Source of the DNA: Gemmatimonas aurantiaca
GTDB lineage: Bacteria > Gemmatimonadota > Gemmatimonadetes > Gemmatimonadales > Gemmatimonadaceae
DNA: 64,000 bases
Direction: 5' to 3'
Assembly (NCBI RefSeq): GCF_037190085.1
Contig: NZ_JBBCJO010000010.1
Coordinates: 124,001-188,000 of the forward strand
Shown piece by piece: positions 41,239 to 50,293 of this stretch. The translations under genes were made by a program, and so were the position numbers. Position 1 is the stretch's first letter. Every line of letters starts with the position of its first letter. The notes beneath the pieces are model-generated. The model was not told the origin of the DNA. It did not search any database and saw only the letters and a list, made by a program, of their open reading frames with translations.

Positions 41239-42402
41239 ATGACTCTGGTTTCATACGACCCGTCCCGTTGGAGCATCGCCCGCCTGACTGCCTCGGACTG
41301 GTCCACGAAGTTACTGCTGAGTACGGCTGCGGTGGTCGGGTTGGGGCTGGTCGTCGGAACCAGGCCGGCCGGAGCGCAGGCGCCCGCCGATCGGATTACG
41401 GCGCAGCGCATCCTGACCATTCCCGCCTCGGCGCCTGGTCGGTCGCTGGAGATCGGGGAGATCACGAGCGCGGTGCGGCTCGCCAATGGCGTCGTCGCCG
41501 TGGCCGACAACGGGTCCCGTCAGGTGCACTTCTTCGATGCGGCGGGGCGTCCGCAACGTTCGATCGGACGCGATGGGGAAGGGCCGGGGGAGTTTCGCGC
41601 GCTCCGCTGGATCGGTGCGTGCGGCGGGAACGAAGTGGTCGTGCACGATTACATGATCAATCGACTCACGTTCGTGCAGATGAACGGCAACACAACGACG
41701 GTTCCCGCCGTGCGTGTCCGGACGCCTGCGGTGATCGCGAGCACGATTTTGCAGTGTGATACACTCGGACGGATGGCGATGGTCGTGCCGACGAGTGACC
41801 GCAAGTCCGCCGGTCCCGCCAGCGGTACGATCCAGTTGTTCGATCATGATGGCGCATCGCTGGGCAAGCTCGGGCCGATGTTCGTCGACGAAGGCAGACC
41901 ACTGGGTGCGTCGATCAAACTGGCACTTGGCGACGGAGGCGTGTACTACGGCGCTGGAGACAGTGCCTTCGTCACGAAGTACGACTTCTTCAGGAAGCGC
42001 ACCTCGGCATTCGATGTCCTGCTCCCATCGCGCGCCCCCACGCAGGCCAATCGGGATGCGGCCATCGAGTACTGGGCCACGTCGATCCGCGGTACGGAGC
42101 GCGATTACGAGATGGCGCGGACGATGCTGCGTCGTTTGCCGCCCGTGACCACGGTGCCGTTCTACAGTGGTCTTTTCTTCGACCAGACGGAGCAGGCGTT
42201 GTGGCTGCAGACCTCCGTGCTCGGCGATGCCAACACCGTACTCCAGCGTTACACGCCCCAGGGGAAGCCGCTGGGCCAGCTTCTGCTGCCGTCGAACCTG
42301 CAGGTCTTTCAGATCGGCAATGGGCACCTCGTGGCCCGTGTGAGCGATAGGGGTTCCGGTGAGGAAGCACTGGTGGTGTATCGCATCGCACCCGTGAAGT
42401 GA
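41239..42402 (+). CDS. Secreted 6-bladed beta-propeller protein
   Basis: A 387-residue exported propeller. The leader is long: a polar stretch to about 24, then LLLSTAAVVGLGLVVG and a cleavage site near RPAGAQA (46). The repeated blades include VVAVADNGSRQVHFFDAAGR, GRDGEGPGEFRALRW near 112, LDGD-like turns and a final GNGHLVARV. It is similar in type to the lipoprotein at 2521. Function is unknown; such proteins often scaffold or bind ligands outside the cell. GGAG nine bases before ATG 41239. Confidence 0.72.
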   Translation: MTLVSYDPSRWSIARLTASDWSTKLLLSTAAVVGLGLVVGTRPAGAQAPADRITAQRILTIPASAPGRSLEIGEITSAVRLANGVVAVADNGSRQVHFFDAAGRPQRSIGRDGEGPGEFRALRWIGACGGNEVVVHDYMINRLTFVQMNGNTTTVPAVRVRTPAVIASTILQCDTLGRMAMVVPTSDRKSAGPASGTIQLFDHDGASLGKLGPMFVDEGRPLGASIKLALGDGGVYYGAGDSAFVTKYDFFRKRTSAFDVLLPSRAPTQANRDAAIEYWATSIRGTERDYEMARTMLRRLPPVTTVPFYSGLFFDQTEQALWLQTSVLGDANTVLQRYTPQGKPLGQLLLPSNLQVFQIGNGHLVARVSDRGSGEEALVVYRIAPVK

Positions 42403-42433
42403 GTGCTCTCTCCGTGCGCGTCAGCGGTATACC

Positions 42434-43708
42434 TCAGGTGCTGGTGGTCTGATTGTCAGTCGCCGCGTGTTCTTCAGCGTGTTCGTCACTGACCAGCTCC
42501 TCCCACTGCATCATGCCGCCGGTCAGTGAAAACACCCGGGTGAATCCCGCCGCCTCGAGCTGACGCGCCGCCCGTGCGCTGCGCACGCCACTCTTGCACA
42601 CCAGCACCAATGGACGATCCTGCGGCAATGTCGGCAGTGCTTCCTGGAGTCTCGCCATCGGGATGAGACGGGCTCCCGCGATAACGCCCTGCGCGGTCTC
42701 CGCTGGTTCACGTACATCGACGAGTGCGAACGGCTCCCGGTGTGCCTGCCATGTGCGCAGCGTGGCCGGCGCAATCTCTCTGGCCCGCGCGTCCGGCAGC
42801 GCATGCAGTCCCGGTGTGCCGCAGAACTGGTCGTAATCGATGAGCGCGGTGAGCGTCCTGGCGCCGCAGGCCGGGCACGCCGGATCGCGGGCGATCGTCA
42901 CGGAGCGGAACTGCATGGTGAATGCGTCGATCATCAGGAGCCGGCCTGCCAGTGACGTGCCGATTCCCGTCAGCACCTTGATGGCCTCCGTCGCCTGGAT
43001 GGTGCCAACCAGGCCGGGCAACACGCCCAGCACGCCGCCCTCGGCGCAATTCGGCACCATCTCCGGCGGTGGCGGCTCCGGGTGGAGACAGCGATAGCAG
43101 GGACCGTCCGGCATGGCGAAGACCGATGCCTGTCCATCGAAGCGGAACACCGACCCGTGCACATTGGGTTTGCCGAGCAACACGCAGGCGTCGTTCACGA
43201 GATAGCGTGTCGCGAAGTTGTCGGTGCCGTCGATGACCAGATCGTATCCGGCAATGATCTCCAGGGCGTTGGTGGAGGTGAGCCAGCAGTCGTGCGTCAC
43301 CACCTGCACCAGCGGATTGATCTGCTGCAGGCGGTCCCGCGCGGAAGCGAGCTTGTCGCGCCCGATGTCCTGCGTGCCGTGCAGCAACTGCCGATGGAGA
43401 TTGGTGACGTCCACGACATCGTGGTCCACGAGGCCGATGGTTCCGACACCGGCGGCCGCGAGATGGAGGGCGGCCGGCGAGCCGAGCCCGCCGGCCCCCA
43501 CGATCAGCACGCGCGACGCTTTCAGGCGCTGTTGACCCGGAACACCGAACGACGGCAGCACGAGCTGGCGCCGGTAGCGGTCGCGTTCCTCCTGTGAGAG
43601 TGGAGGCAGCGGCGGCGGGTGCTGCGGAGACGGGGTCAACGGCGGTTCTTGGAGAATGTGCGCGTATATGGAGCGACCCCTGTAGTCTAGCGATTCACCC
43701 CCCCTCAC
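42434..43708 (-). CDS. ThiF/MoeB-type adenylyltransferase with C-terminal rhodanese domain
   Basis: A 424-residue fusion. The E1-like domain has VGAGGLGSPAALHLAAAGVG near 70-90, VDHDVVDVTNLHRQ and the catalytic NCAEGGVLG near 225. Zinc Cys pairs are CYRC and CPAC. The rhodanese domain (about 330-420) has the active-site Cys in VCKSGVRSARAA. Such proteins adenylate and sulfurate a ubiquitin-like carrier (MoaD/ThiS) for molybdopterin or thiamine. No carrier gene is adjacent. GTG 43708 overlaps the TonB-receptor stop (GTGA), so translation may be coupled; the first 40 residues are low-complexity and the start is uncertain. Confidence 0.88.
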   Translation of the reverse strand: MRGGESLDYRGRSIYAHILQEPPLTPSPQHPPPLPPLSQEERDRYRRQLVLPSFGVPGQQRLKASRVLIVGAGGLGSPAALHLAAAGVGTIGLVDHDVVDVTNLHRQLLHGTQDIGRDKLASARDRLQQINPLVQVVTHDCWLTSTNALEIIAGYDLVIDGTDNFATRYLVNDACVLLGKPNVHGSVFRFDGQASVFAMPDGPCYRCLHPEPPPPEMVPNCAEGGVLGVLPGLVGTIQATEAIKVLTGIGTSLAGRLLMIDAFTMQFRSVTIARDPACPACGARTLTALIDYDQFCGTPGLHALPDARAREIAPATLRTWQAHREPFALVDVREPAETAQGVIAGARLIPMARLQEALPTLPQDRPLVLVCKSGVRSARAARQLEAAGFTRVFSLTGGMMQWEELVSDEHAEEHAATDNQTTST

Positions 43709-46700
43709 GGTGGAGGACCCACTCCGGCAACCGATCCATCGTCGGCGAAGAACCACCGGGGCCAGCGCTGGGGATCGGATGGCAGTTCGTAGGCCATGAT
43801 CATCTTCGCGATCTCGGGCATCACGCTGGCCTGCAGAGGCGTCAGAATACCTCGCACGATATCACGCTGCGCCCAGAACCGTCGCTGATAGGCCAGTTCG
43901 ACGGCTCTGATATCCGCGAGAACGGCCGGAGCGTCGAACGAGGCGGGCAATGCCGCGAGACGGGCCGCCAGCGGTTGAAAGAGCGCGCGGGCCTCGCGTT
44001 GATACACGGAGTCGGCTTCACGCAGACGATCGATCTGATCCCGCTGCAGGAACAACGTGTCTGCGAAGGACAGCAAAAGCCGATGCAGGCTCGAGACCTG
44101 GCGCATCTGGACACGTTCCATGTCCGCGACCGTGGGCTGTTCCCATCGACCATTGCGGCGTACCGGCTCCAGCGTGCGCGCCAGGCGCTGCTCGGCGAGC
44201 GGCCTGGTGAGATCGATGGTGAAGTCGAGCGTGATCCGGAATGGATTGCGGGACATGGCCCGCGTTGAGCGCATGCCTCCGAACCCCGGATTGACGGCAT
44301 ACAGAAATCGCCTGGCGACAGGATCGAATCCACGGGGGATGAGCAACACCGGATCCACCGGTGTCGTATTGCCCCATCCGTGGGGATGGTTGCCGTGCAG
44401 CAGCAGATCCAATCCGCCGGCCAGATTCTCGATATTCACGGCGGCACGCAATCGGCGACCGCCAAACGCCGGAGGCACCGTGAAGTCGAACCGGGCATTG
44501 GTCGTGATGGTCCATGGCCCCGAACAACTCTGTCGGGCGGCCACGGTCTCCCACTGGGAGGCGAGGCATCGTCCGATGCGGTCCGTCGTGGCCAGCAGCC
44601 CGTGCATCGACGCGGCCCGCTGGGCATCGGCATCACGGGAGGGATCGAAGATGTATGCCCGATCGCCGGTCACCCCATCACCATCGATGTCGCCTTGCAC
44701 GATGGGCGTGAAGGGCAGTCCGGACTGCAGGCGCCCGAAGAGCGTGAACGTTCCCCGTTGTTGCGGCAGTGTATATCCCGCCTGCAGCAGAACGACATGA
44801 CGGGAATCATTCGCGCCGCGGGCCCATTCCACCCGCATGGGATCGCCGGCATTGCCTCCGTCCATGCCCCGATACTGCTGACGCACGCGTTGGATGGTCC
44901 ACGTGGCCGAATAGAACTGCGATCGCCACCGGAAAATGTCCGAGGTCAGGCCAAGGGAAAGCTGGGCCGCCTCCGAGCGGAGATCGCTGCGCAGTTCCCG
45001 CAGGCTGCCGTAGCGCGGGTCGCGTCGGCTCGATGTCGGGGAAACTGCTCCGGATCTGGTGTCGATGGCACCAGTCGGAACGAACAGCATGCGATGCTCG
45101 TCGGTGAGCAGCATTCCGCCGGCCGTCGTGAAATTCCGGTCCACGACTCCCGGCAGCGCGAGATTCATGGCTCCCATGGCTTCGACACGCACCAGAAAAG
45201 AATGCACGTTGCGGGAGTAGTTCACATAGCTGCGCCAGGCCCTGGGAGCATCGTAGGAGGGAGACAGAAAGCGCACGTCCGCGGCACGCTGCGACAGGAC
45301 CGGATCGTCGCCGAGGCAATGGTCCGGGGTGGTCATCGGCGAGGCGAGCAGCGTTTCCCAGTTCGGTATCGGTGTTGCGGCGCCCACGCAGACGAGTGAT
45401 CGGGCCCGGCTGTCCGGGCCGGCTCCCATACCGGCGGCGGTAACGACCGACGCATCGAAGAGGTCACGGAACTCGCCGATCCCCGCCCGGAGTATGCCCA
45501 TGGACGGGCGTACCACGGTGCCGTAGTTCGCGAACATCTGTGCGCTGCGGACGTCGCCGCCGCCGAGTTGCCAGGTGAGACCAAGACGTGGACTGAGGTG
45601 CACACGTGCCGGTGAGAGGTCGGTCCGTATGCGTGTGACCGGTTGTGCATCACCATCGACCGATTCCATCAATTCGATGGAAGGGGAAGTGATGCGTCCA
45701 AAGGTGTTCCCCTCGATCCGGACTCCCGAGAGCACCTGCAGGGTGGAGCTGGCACGCCATTGATGGGCAAGCGCCATCGCGCCGTTCCATGCCGTGCCCA
45801 TTCGTGGCCGTGGCTCGATCGTGCGCGTGAACAGTGTCGGACGGTCGTTGGCAAAATCATCGATCGAAGCGAATCGCCATGTTCCCCAGCGGTCCCGCAC
45901 ACCGGCATCATGTCGTTGATCTCCCCGCCCCCAGACGATGGCCCGGAATCGGTGAGCTGGCGTGCTTCCTGCCCACGCCCACTCACTGGCTCCCTCGACA
46001 GTCTGTTGCCGGTTTTCCGGTACATCGAAGGGCGAACCGCCCAGTACGGCCACCGTGCCATCGATGCTGCTGGCGCCCACCACGGCGGTCGGAAGCGCGA
46101 TGCGTGGAGTGCCGATCGTCGTCGCCCGACTGAACGCCAATCGGTTTTCATTGAACCAGGCGCGTCGCATGCCGGTGTGTTGATGCAGCAACTGCACACT
46201 GGCTGTCTGATCGGTGAGATCGCTGGCACTGGTCGGAGCGAACTGGGGAGACGTGCCGACCCCACGTTGCGTCCGACGATTGAGGAAGGTGGTCAGCGCC
46301 AGGACACGGGCCGTGTCGCGCGTGTCGTCGAAGCGGCCCAGGAGGCTCCAGGTCTCGCTGGTGCTGGTGAATGAAGCACCGGCAGGAAGTCCTGCCGCAT
46401 CGGATGCGGCGCGCAGCGCCGAGACACTGTCGCCGGAGAGACCGGCAAATGCGAGCGTGCCGGCATCCGCCGTCGTGAGTGATGCGGGCGAGCTGGCCCG
46501 CCGGGCAAAATCGATGCTCACGTTGTAGGTGAGCGCGCGGCGAATGGCCTCACCATCGGCTGCTGCCGACAGACGGACACCCGTGGCGGTTGCACCGGTC
46601 GCCCTGCCGATGGCGTCGGCATGCTGAAGGAAGCGGGGATCCAGCGTACTCCATGCGCGTCGCCGTTGCTGATCCCGATTGCCGGCTGCGAGTCGGAGAT

Positions 46701-47388
46701 CGAATTGACCGCCGGCAAAACCGCCACGCGTTGCATCCATGGTGCCCGCCGAGAATCGCGCGTCGATGGGAGCACCACGGGGCAATTGGCCAGCCGGCAA
46801 CGCCATGCCATTGAGAGTCGTCATGGTCGATCCCGATGAGGCTCCGAGCAGTGACGCCCCGTCGGTGCTCATGACGAGCCCCGGCACCGTGCCCAGCATG
46901 GCGCCGATATCACCACGCGCCGTTGGTGACAAGGTGGCGTTCACGCCGTCGACCCATCGGTCGGAGGCGCCGACTTCCTCCGCTCCGAGGTGAATGCCGT
47001 TGTCCGGGCGTCGCCTGGCGCCCGCTTGCACACGCACCGTTTCCAGCGTGGCCGCACCCATGCGCCGGAGCGTCAGATCCACGATGAACTCGCGCTCCGT
47101 CGTGGTCCGTTGCACACGCTGTCGTGCACTGAGATAGCCGGGAGCCGAGGCAAACACGAGATAGTCACCGGTTCCCTCGTCGAACTGCACACGCCATTGC
47201 CCCGACGAATCGGTGAGGGTTTGCTGGACCGACCGATCGCTGCCGCGTGTCACGAAGATGCTGGCACCGGCGATGGCACGCGCGGAATCATCACGCACAC
47301 GTCCCCGCAGCAGATCGGGGACGGACTGCGCATCAGCCGATGCCGCGCCGGGCAACAGGAAGAGCAGAAGAGTCAGATTACGGAGCAT
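43705..47388 (-). CDS. TonB-dependent receptor with CarboxypepD-regulatory N-terminus and helical C-terminal tail
   Basis: A 1227-residue outer-membrane receptor. Signal peptide 1-22; a carboxypeptidase-regulatory-like domain at about 27-110 (LLRGRVRDDSARAIAGASIF); a plug at about 130-240 (LGTVPGLVMSTDGASLLG); and a large barrel to about 1070, closing near RITLDFTIDLTRPL. Beyond the barrel about 155 residues form amphipathic helices (LLLSFADTLFLQRDQIDRLR, ILTPLQASVMPEIAKMI) that resemble LTxxQ/CpxP-Spy-type segments. Such receptors import chelates, peptides or glycans; the ligand is unknown. ATG 47388 starts the leader; a longer frame to 47451 is unlikely. Confidence 0.9.
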   Translation of the reverse strand: MLRNLTLLLFLLPGAASADAQSVPDLLRGRVRDDSARAIAGASIFVTRGSDRSVQQTLTDSSGQWRVQFDEGTGDYLVFASAPGYLSARQRVQRTTTEREFIVDLTLRRMGAATLETVRVQAGARRRPDNGIHLGAEEVGASDRWVDGVNATLSPTARGDIGAMLGTVPGLVMSTDGASLLGASSGSTMTTLNGMALPAGQLPRGAPIDARFSAGTMDATRGGFAGGQFDLRLAAGNRDQQRRRAWSTLDPRFLQHADAIGRATGATATGVRLSAAADGEAIRRALTYNVSIDFARRASSPASLTTADAGTLAFAGLSGDSVSALRAASDAAGLPAGASFTSTSETWSLLGRFDDTRDTARVLALTTFLNRRTQRGVGTSPQFAPTSASDLTDQTASVQLLHQHTGMRRAWFNENRLAFSRATTIGTPRIALPTAVVGASSIDGTVAVLGGSPFDVPENRQQTVEGASEWAWAGSTPAHRFRAIVWGRGDQRHDAGVRDRWGTWRFASIDDFANDRPTLFTRTIEPRPRMGTAWNGAMALAHQWRASSTLQVLSGVRIEGNTFGRITSPSIELMESVDGDAQPVTRIRTDLSPARVHLSPRLGLTWQLGGGDVRSAQMFANYGTVVRPSMGILRAGIGEFRDLFDASVVTAAGMGAGPDSRARSLVCVGAATPIPNWETLLASPMTTPDHCLGDDPVLSQRAADVRFLSPSYDAPRAWRSYVNYSRNVHSFLVRVEAMGAMNLALPGVVDRNFTTAGGMLLTDEHRMLFVPTGAIDTRSGAVSPTSSRRDPRYGSLRELRSDLRSEAAQLSLGLTSDIFRWRSQFYSATWTIQRVRQQYRGMDGGNAGDPMRVEWARGANDSRHVVLLQAGYTLPQQRGTFTLFGRLQSGLPFTPIVQGDIDGDGVTGDRAYIFDPSRDADAQRAASMHGLLATTDRIGRCLASQWETVAARQSCSGPWTITTNARFDFTVPPAFGGRRLRAAVNIENLAGGLDLLLHGNHPHGWGNTTPVDPVLLIPRGFDPVARRFLYAVNPGFGGMRSTRAMSRNPFRITLDFTIDLTRPLAEQRLARTLEPVRRNGRWEQPTVADMERVQMRQVSSLHRLLLSFADTLFLQRDQIDRLREADSVYQREARALFQPLAARLAALPASFDAPAVLADIRAVELAYQRRFWAQRDIVRGILTPLQASVMPEIAKMIMAYELPSDPQRWPRWFFADDGSVAGVGPPP

Positions 47389-47500
47389 GCGGGGAGGGGA
47401 GGCATGGCCGGCAGACAAGGAACATTGCGGAGGTATCCGGGTAACCCGCACCCCGACTCATACCCTATCGATCGTCGTCGACAATGCAGAACAAAATGTG

Positions 47501-47550
47501 AACGCCGCCGTACTGGAAACGCTCTCTGGCGATTCCGGTACGGCGGCGTT
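47501..47550 (-). terminator. Intrinsic terminator for the HpaI-like gene
   Basis: An 18-bp stem (47501-47518 with 47533-47550, one G-U pair) and a 14-base loop, 30 bases downstream of the minus-strand stop at 47580. Reading leftwards the stem is followed by ACATTTTGTTCTG, T-rich as expected for an intrinsic terminator. The same gap (47389-47579) precedes the receptor start and must hold its promoter. Confidence 0.82.
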
Positions 47551-47579
47551 CATGGACTCCGACTTGTTTGATGAGGCCC

Positions 47580-48602
47580 TCAGCGCCCCGACATCTTGCG
47601 TCCCGTCTCCACGGCGGCAAATCCGTTGTCGTCACGACGCTGCATGATGAAGACGGTCCATCCTTCTTTCATGCGCTGTTCCATCTCGGCCGGATTGTTC
47701 ACGGGGAAACCGCACGGCACTTTGTATTCCTTGCAGGCAGCGAGGATCTGCTGTGCCGCCCGCTCCCGGCCGGCGGGATCGTCCCGGTAGACGCCGCCGA
47801 GTGTGCCGTAACCGGCGAAGATCTGTCCCACGCCCGGTACCGCGGCAATCTCGCGGGCGCGCGCCACTCCTTCCTTGCTTTCGATGATGACGCTCAGGAA
47901 GAGCTCACCGCGCTTGTTGAGCGGCCACACATCGGCTCTCTGCTTGTACTGATCGACGGTGAGTCCCCAGTACGCGGCGGCGGCGGCCAGTCCCGTATCG
48001 GGGCGCGTGCCCCCTGCCGATGCGAAGCGCATGGCCTTCAGCACATCGCGGACTTCGTCGGCCGATGAGACTTCCTCGGCGGAGATGTTCACGAGACCGG
48101 CATTGAGCTGACGGATGACGACCTGCTGCGCGCGCGCGGGATCCTCGTGCCAGATCCCGATCTTCGAGGAGAACGGATGTGTGCGGGCCGATCCGCCGGC
48201 CTTCCGGATCTCGTCGAGATAGCGATAGAACGTTTCGTTGGCCGCGGAGGTGAAGAGGAAGTCGGCTCGTGTGTAACCGACCGTCTCCTTCGCCACGTCG
48301 CTCAACACGATCGGTGGCAGTGGCGCCGGTGCGGGGGCGCCGGCGGGCGGGGCTCCGTTCGGTGCTCCATTCTGGGCTCCCGCAGGCGGCGCTCCCGGCG
48401 GGCCACCCGGACCACCCCGGCCTCCCGGCGGACCACCGGGGCCACGACGCACGATCGCCGGGTGGGCGATGCCGAAGATGGGCAGTCCCTTCTCCTGGAC
48501 GGCGATGACCGGGTTCAGTCGGTCGGAGGCCTGAGCCGACGCGGCCGATGGAAGCGCGAGCACGGCGAGGGCACCTGCGGTGAACGCAAGAGCGTGGCGC
48601 AT
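47580..48602 (-). CDS. Secreted HpcH/HpaI aldolase-like protein, metal ligand missing
   Basis: A 340-residue exported protein: signal peptide 1-23 (ends SAASAQ), then a Gly/Pro/Ala-rich stretch at about 55-95 and an aldolase-like barrel. Recognisable barrel elements are GLVNISAEEVSSADEVRDVL and VIIESKEGVARAREIAAVPG near 237 (the Glu expected to bind metal). The next ligand, normally Asp in a GP-x-DL loop, is replaced (FAGYGTLGG). HpaI-type enzymes split hydroxy-keto acids in the cytoplasm; export and the lost Asp point to another role or a decayed one. A terminator follows the gene, and TrmL diverges from it. Confidence 0.8.
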   Translation of the reverse strand: MRHALAFTAGALAVLALPSAASAQASDRLNPVIAVQEKGLPIFGIAHPAIVRRGPGGPPGGRGGPGGPPGAPPAGAQNGAPNGAPPAGAPAPAPLPPIVLSDVAKETVGYTRADFLFTSAANETFYRYLDEIRKAGGSARTHPFSSKIGIWHEDPARAQQVVIRQLNAGLVNISAEEVSSADEVRDVLKAMRFASAGGTRPDTGLAAAAAYWGLTVDQYKQRADVWPLNKRGELFLSVIIESKEGVARAREIAAVPGVGQIFAGYGTLGGVYRDDPAGRERAAQQILAACKEYKVPCGFPVNNPAEMEQRMKEGWTVFIMQRRDDNGFAAVETGRKMSGR

Positions 48603-48649
48603 GATGTGGATTGGGCGGGAAGAACGGAGAGGAAGACGGCGGGAACGGA

Positions 48650-48673
48650 CCGGAAATCTACCCGGAAATCTAC
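48650..48673. repeat. Two exact tandem copies of a 12-base unit
   Basis: CCGGAAATCTAC occurs twice without a gap, 48 bases upstream of the HpaI-like start (48602, minus strand). It may be an activator site pair or a replication-slippage product. The 187-base gap between the divergent genes contains no ORF I can support. Confidence 0.6.
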
Positions 48674-48789
48674 GAAGGATCTCCGAAAAAATACGATATC
48701 GGACGGGTGCGCGTTGATACGCGGTCCGGCATGGTGTGTCGTTATGATTGAAGACACTCTCTCCCTGTCGCCAACGTGTCGTTTACGTC

Positions 48790-49254
48790 ATGAGTCTGCA
48801 TGTCGTGCTGGTGCATCCGGAAATCCACTGGAACACGGGCAATGCCGGTCGCACCTGTCTGGCGACCGGCGCGACGCTGCATCTCATCGAACCCCTCGGC
48901 TTCTCGCTCGACGAGCGCGAGGTTCGTCGTGCGGGGCTCGACTACTGGGAGCATGTGGACGTGCGCGTATGGCCCGACTGGGCGTCGTTCGAGGCCGTCC
49001 TCCCCACGCTGGGTGAACCCTTCTTCTTCTCCACCAGGGCGACGCGACTCTTCTGGGACGCGCCCCTCGGCGAACCCGACGATGTGGTGCTGATCTTCGG
49101 ACGGGAAACCGGTGGCTTGCCGGACTCTTTGCACGAGCGCTGGGCCGATCGTTTTCTGGCGATGCCGATCGTGTCGCCGCTCGTGCGCTCTCTCAATCTT
49201 TCCACCAGCGTTGCCGTGGCGGTGTACGAGCGGCTGCGTCAACACCGACGGTGA
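48790..49254 (+). CDS. trmL: tRNA (cytidine(34)-2'-O)-methyltransferase TrmL-type SPOUT enzyme
   Basis: A 154-residue SPOUT methyltransferase. VLVHPEIHWNTGNAGRTCLA (about 6-25) is motif 1, and LIFGRETGGLPDSLHER near 105 and MPIVSPLVRSLNLSTSVAVA near 127 are the AdoMet-binding trefoil-knot motifs. TrmL methylates the 2'-OH of the wobble base in leucine tRNAs. Length matches the family exactly. Its stop overlaps the next start by one base (TGATG). Confidence 0.93.
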   Translation: MSLHVVLVHPEIHWNTGNAGRTCLATGATLHLIEPLGFSLDEREVRRAGLDYWEHVDVRVWPDWASFEAVLPTLGEPFFFSTRATRLFWDAPLGEPDDVVLIFGRETGGLPDSLHERWADRFLAMPIVSPLVRSLNLSTSVAVAVYERLRQHRR

Positions 49255-50075
49255 TGGCGATCATGACACACGACGATTCCGGACATGAAGCGCGCGCGGT
49301 CAGGCATGGTCCTTTCCCGGTGCAATTCCGCCGATTGACGGTGCTGCGTACCGAACGGGTCACGCCGCGTGTGCAGCGCGTGGTGCTTGGCGGAGAGGAG
49401 CTGGAAGGCTTTCACAGCGCCGCACCCGATGATCACGTGAAAGTCGTCTTCCCCACCGCGCAGGGACTGCATCTGCCGGTGCGGGGCCCCAGCGGTCTCG
49501 AATTTCCGCCCGACATCACGCCGCCGCCGATGCGTGACTACACACCACGGCGCTTCGATGCGGATCGTGGCGAATTGACGATCGATTTCATGCTGCACGA
49601 TGCGGGACCGGCCACGGCATGGGCGCAATCGGCCCGCCCCGGAGATGTTCTGGGAATCGGCGGTCCGCGCGGATCCCTCGTGGTGGCCGATGCCTTCGAC
49701 TGGTATCTGCTGCTCGGTGACGAGACGGCCATGCCGGCCATCGGGCGACGCCTCGAGGAACTGCCTGCCCATGCGCGCGCCATCGCACTGATCGAAGTGG
49801 AGGACGAACGGGAGCACCAGGCGTTTGTCAGTCGTGCGGATATCGCCGTCCGGTATCTCCATCGTCGGGGCGCCGCGCCCGGTTCGACGACCCTGCTGGA
49901 CGATGCACTCGCGGCGTTGGTCTGGCCCGACGGGGAAGGCTTCGTCTTCATCGGCGGCGAGGCCGGTACGATGCGTCGTTTGCGCGAACAGGTGATCGAG
50001 GCCCGGCACCATCCCCGTGCGTGGATGAAAGCCAGTGGCTATTGGAAGCCCGGGGTCTCCAATCACCACGACTGA
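49254..50075 (+). CDS. Siderophore-interacting protein (ViuB/FAD-binding 9 family)
   Basis: A 273-residue flavoprotein of the SIP family. A FAD-binding barrel opens FRRLTVLRTERVTPRVQRVV and continues MRDYTPRRFDADRGELTIDF near 95 (the FAD motif RxYT). The C-terminal SIP domain has DWYLLLGDETAMPAIGRRLE near 155 and GFVFIGGEAGTMRRLREQVI near 230. SIP enzymes reduce ferric siderophores with NAD(P)H to release iron. ATG 49254 overlaps the TrmL stop; a GTG at 49251 is an alternative start. Confidence 0.93.
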   Translation: MAIMTHDDSGHEARAVRHGPFPVQFRRLTVLRTERVTPRVQRVVLGGEELEGFHSAAPDDHVKVVFPTAQGLHLPVRGPSGLEFPPDITPPPMRDYTPRRFDADRGELTIDFMLHDAGPATAWAQSARPGDVLGIGGPRGSLVVADAFDWYLLLGDETAMPAIGRRLEELPAHARAIALIEVEDEREHQAFVSRADIAVRYLHRRGAAPGSTTLLDDALAALVWPDGEGFVFIGGEAGTMRRLREQVIEARHHPRAWMKASGYWKPGVSNHHD

Positions 50076-50200
50076 ACCGTACGATCCGGTCGCGGCCGCC
50101 TGAATCGCCGGGGACACACCGACACGTTTTGCCGATAGCCGGTCCCGTGGCCGTTGCCGTCCGTAAGAATCCGCATTCGACGGGTGCGGTGCTCCATGGT

Positions 50201-50231
50201 ATTGTTGATATTGTTGGAACTGACAACGAAT
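50201..50231 (+). promoter_or_regulatory. AT-rich direct repeats with a partial dyad
   Basis: ATTGTTG occurs at 50201-50207 and 50210-50216; the second copy pairs partly with CAAC-G-AAT (50224-50231). This AT-rich patch in the 218-base gap before the TPR gene is the best candidate for its promoter or operator; I cannot place -35/-10 boxes with confidence. Confidence 0.3.
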
Positions 50232-50293
50232 GGACGATGCTTCACGTTCCCTTGAGAGGGTGGTGCTGCTCGGTCCCGTCGAGGGGAAAGATC

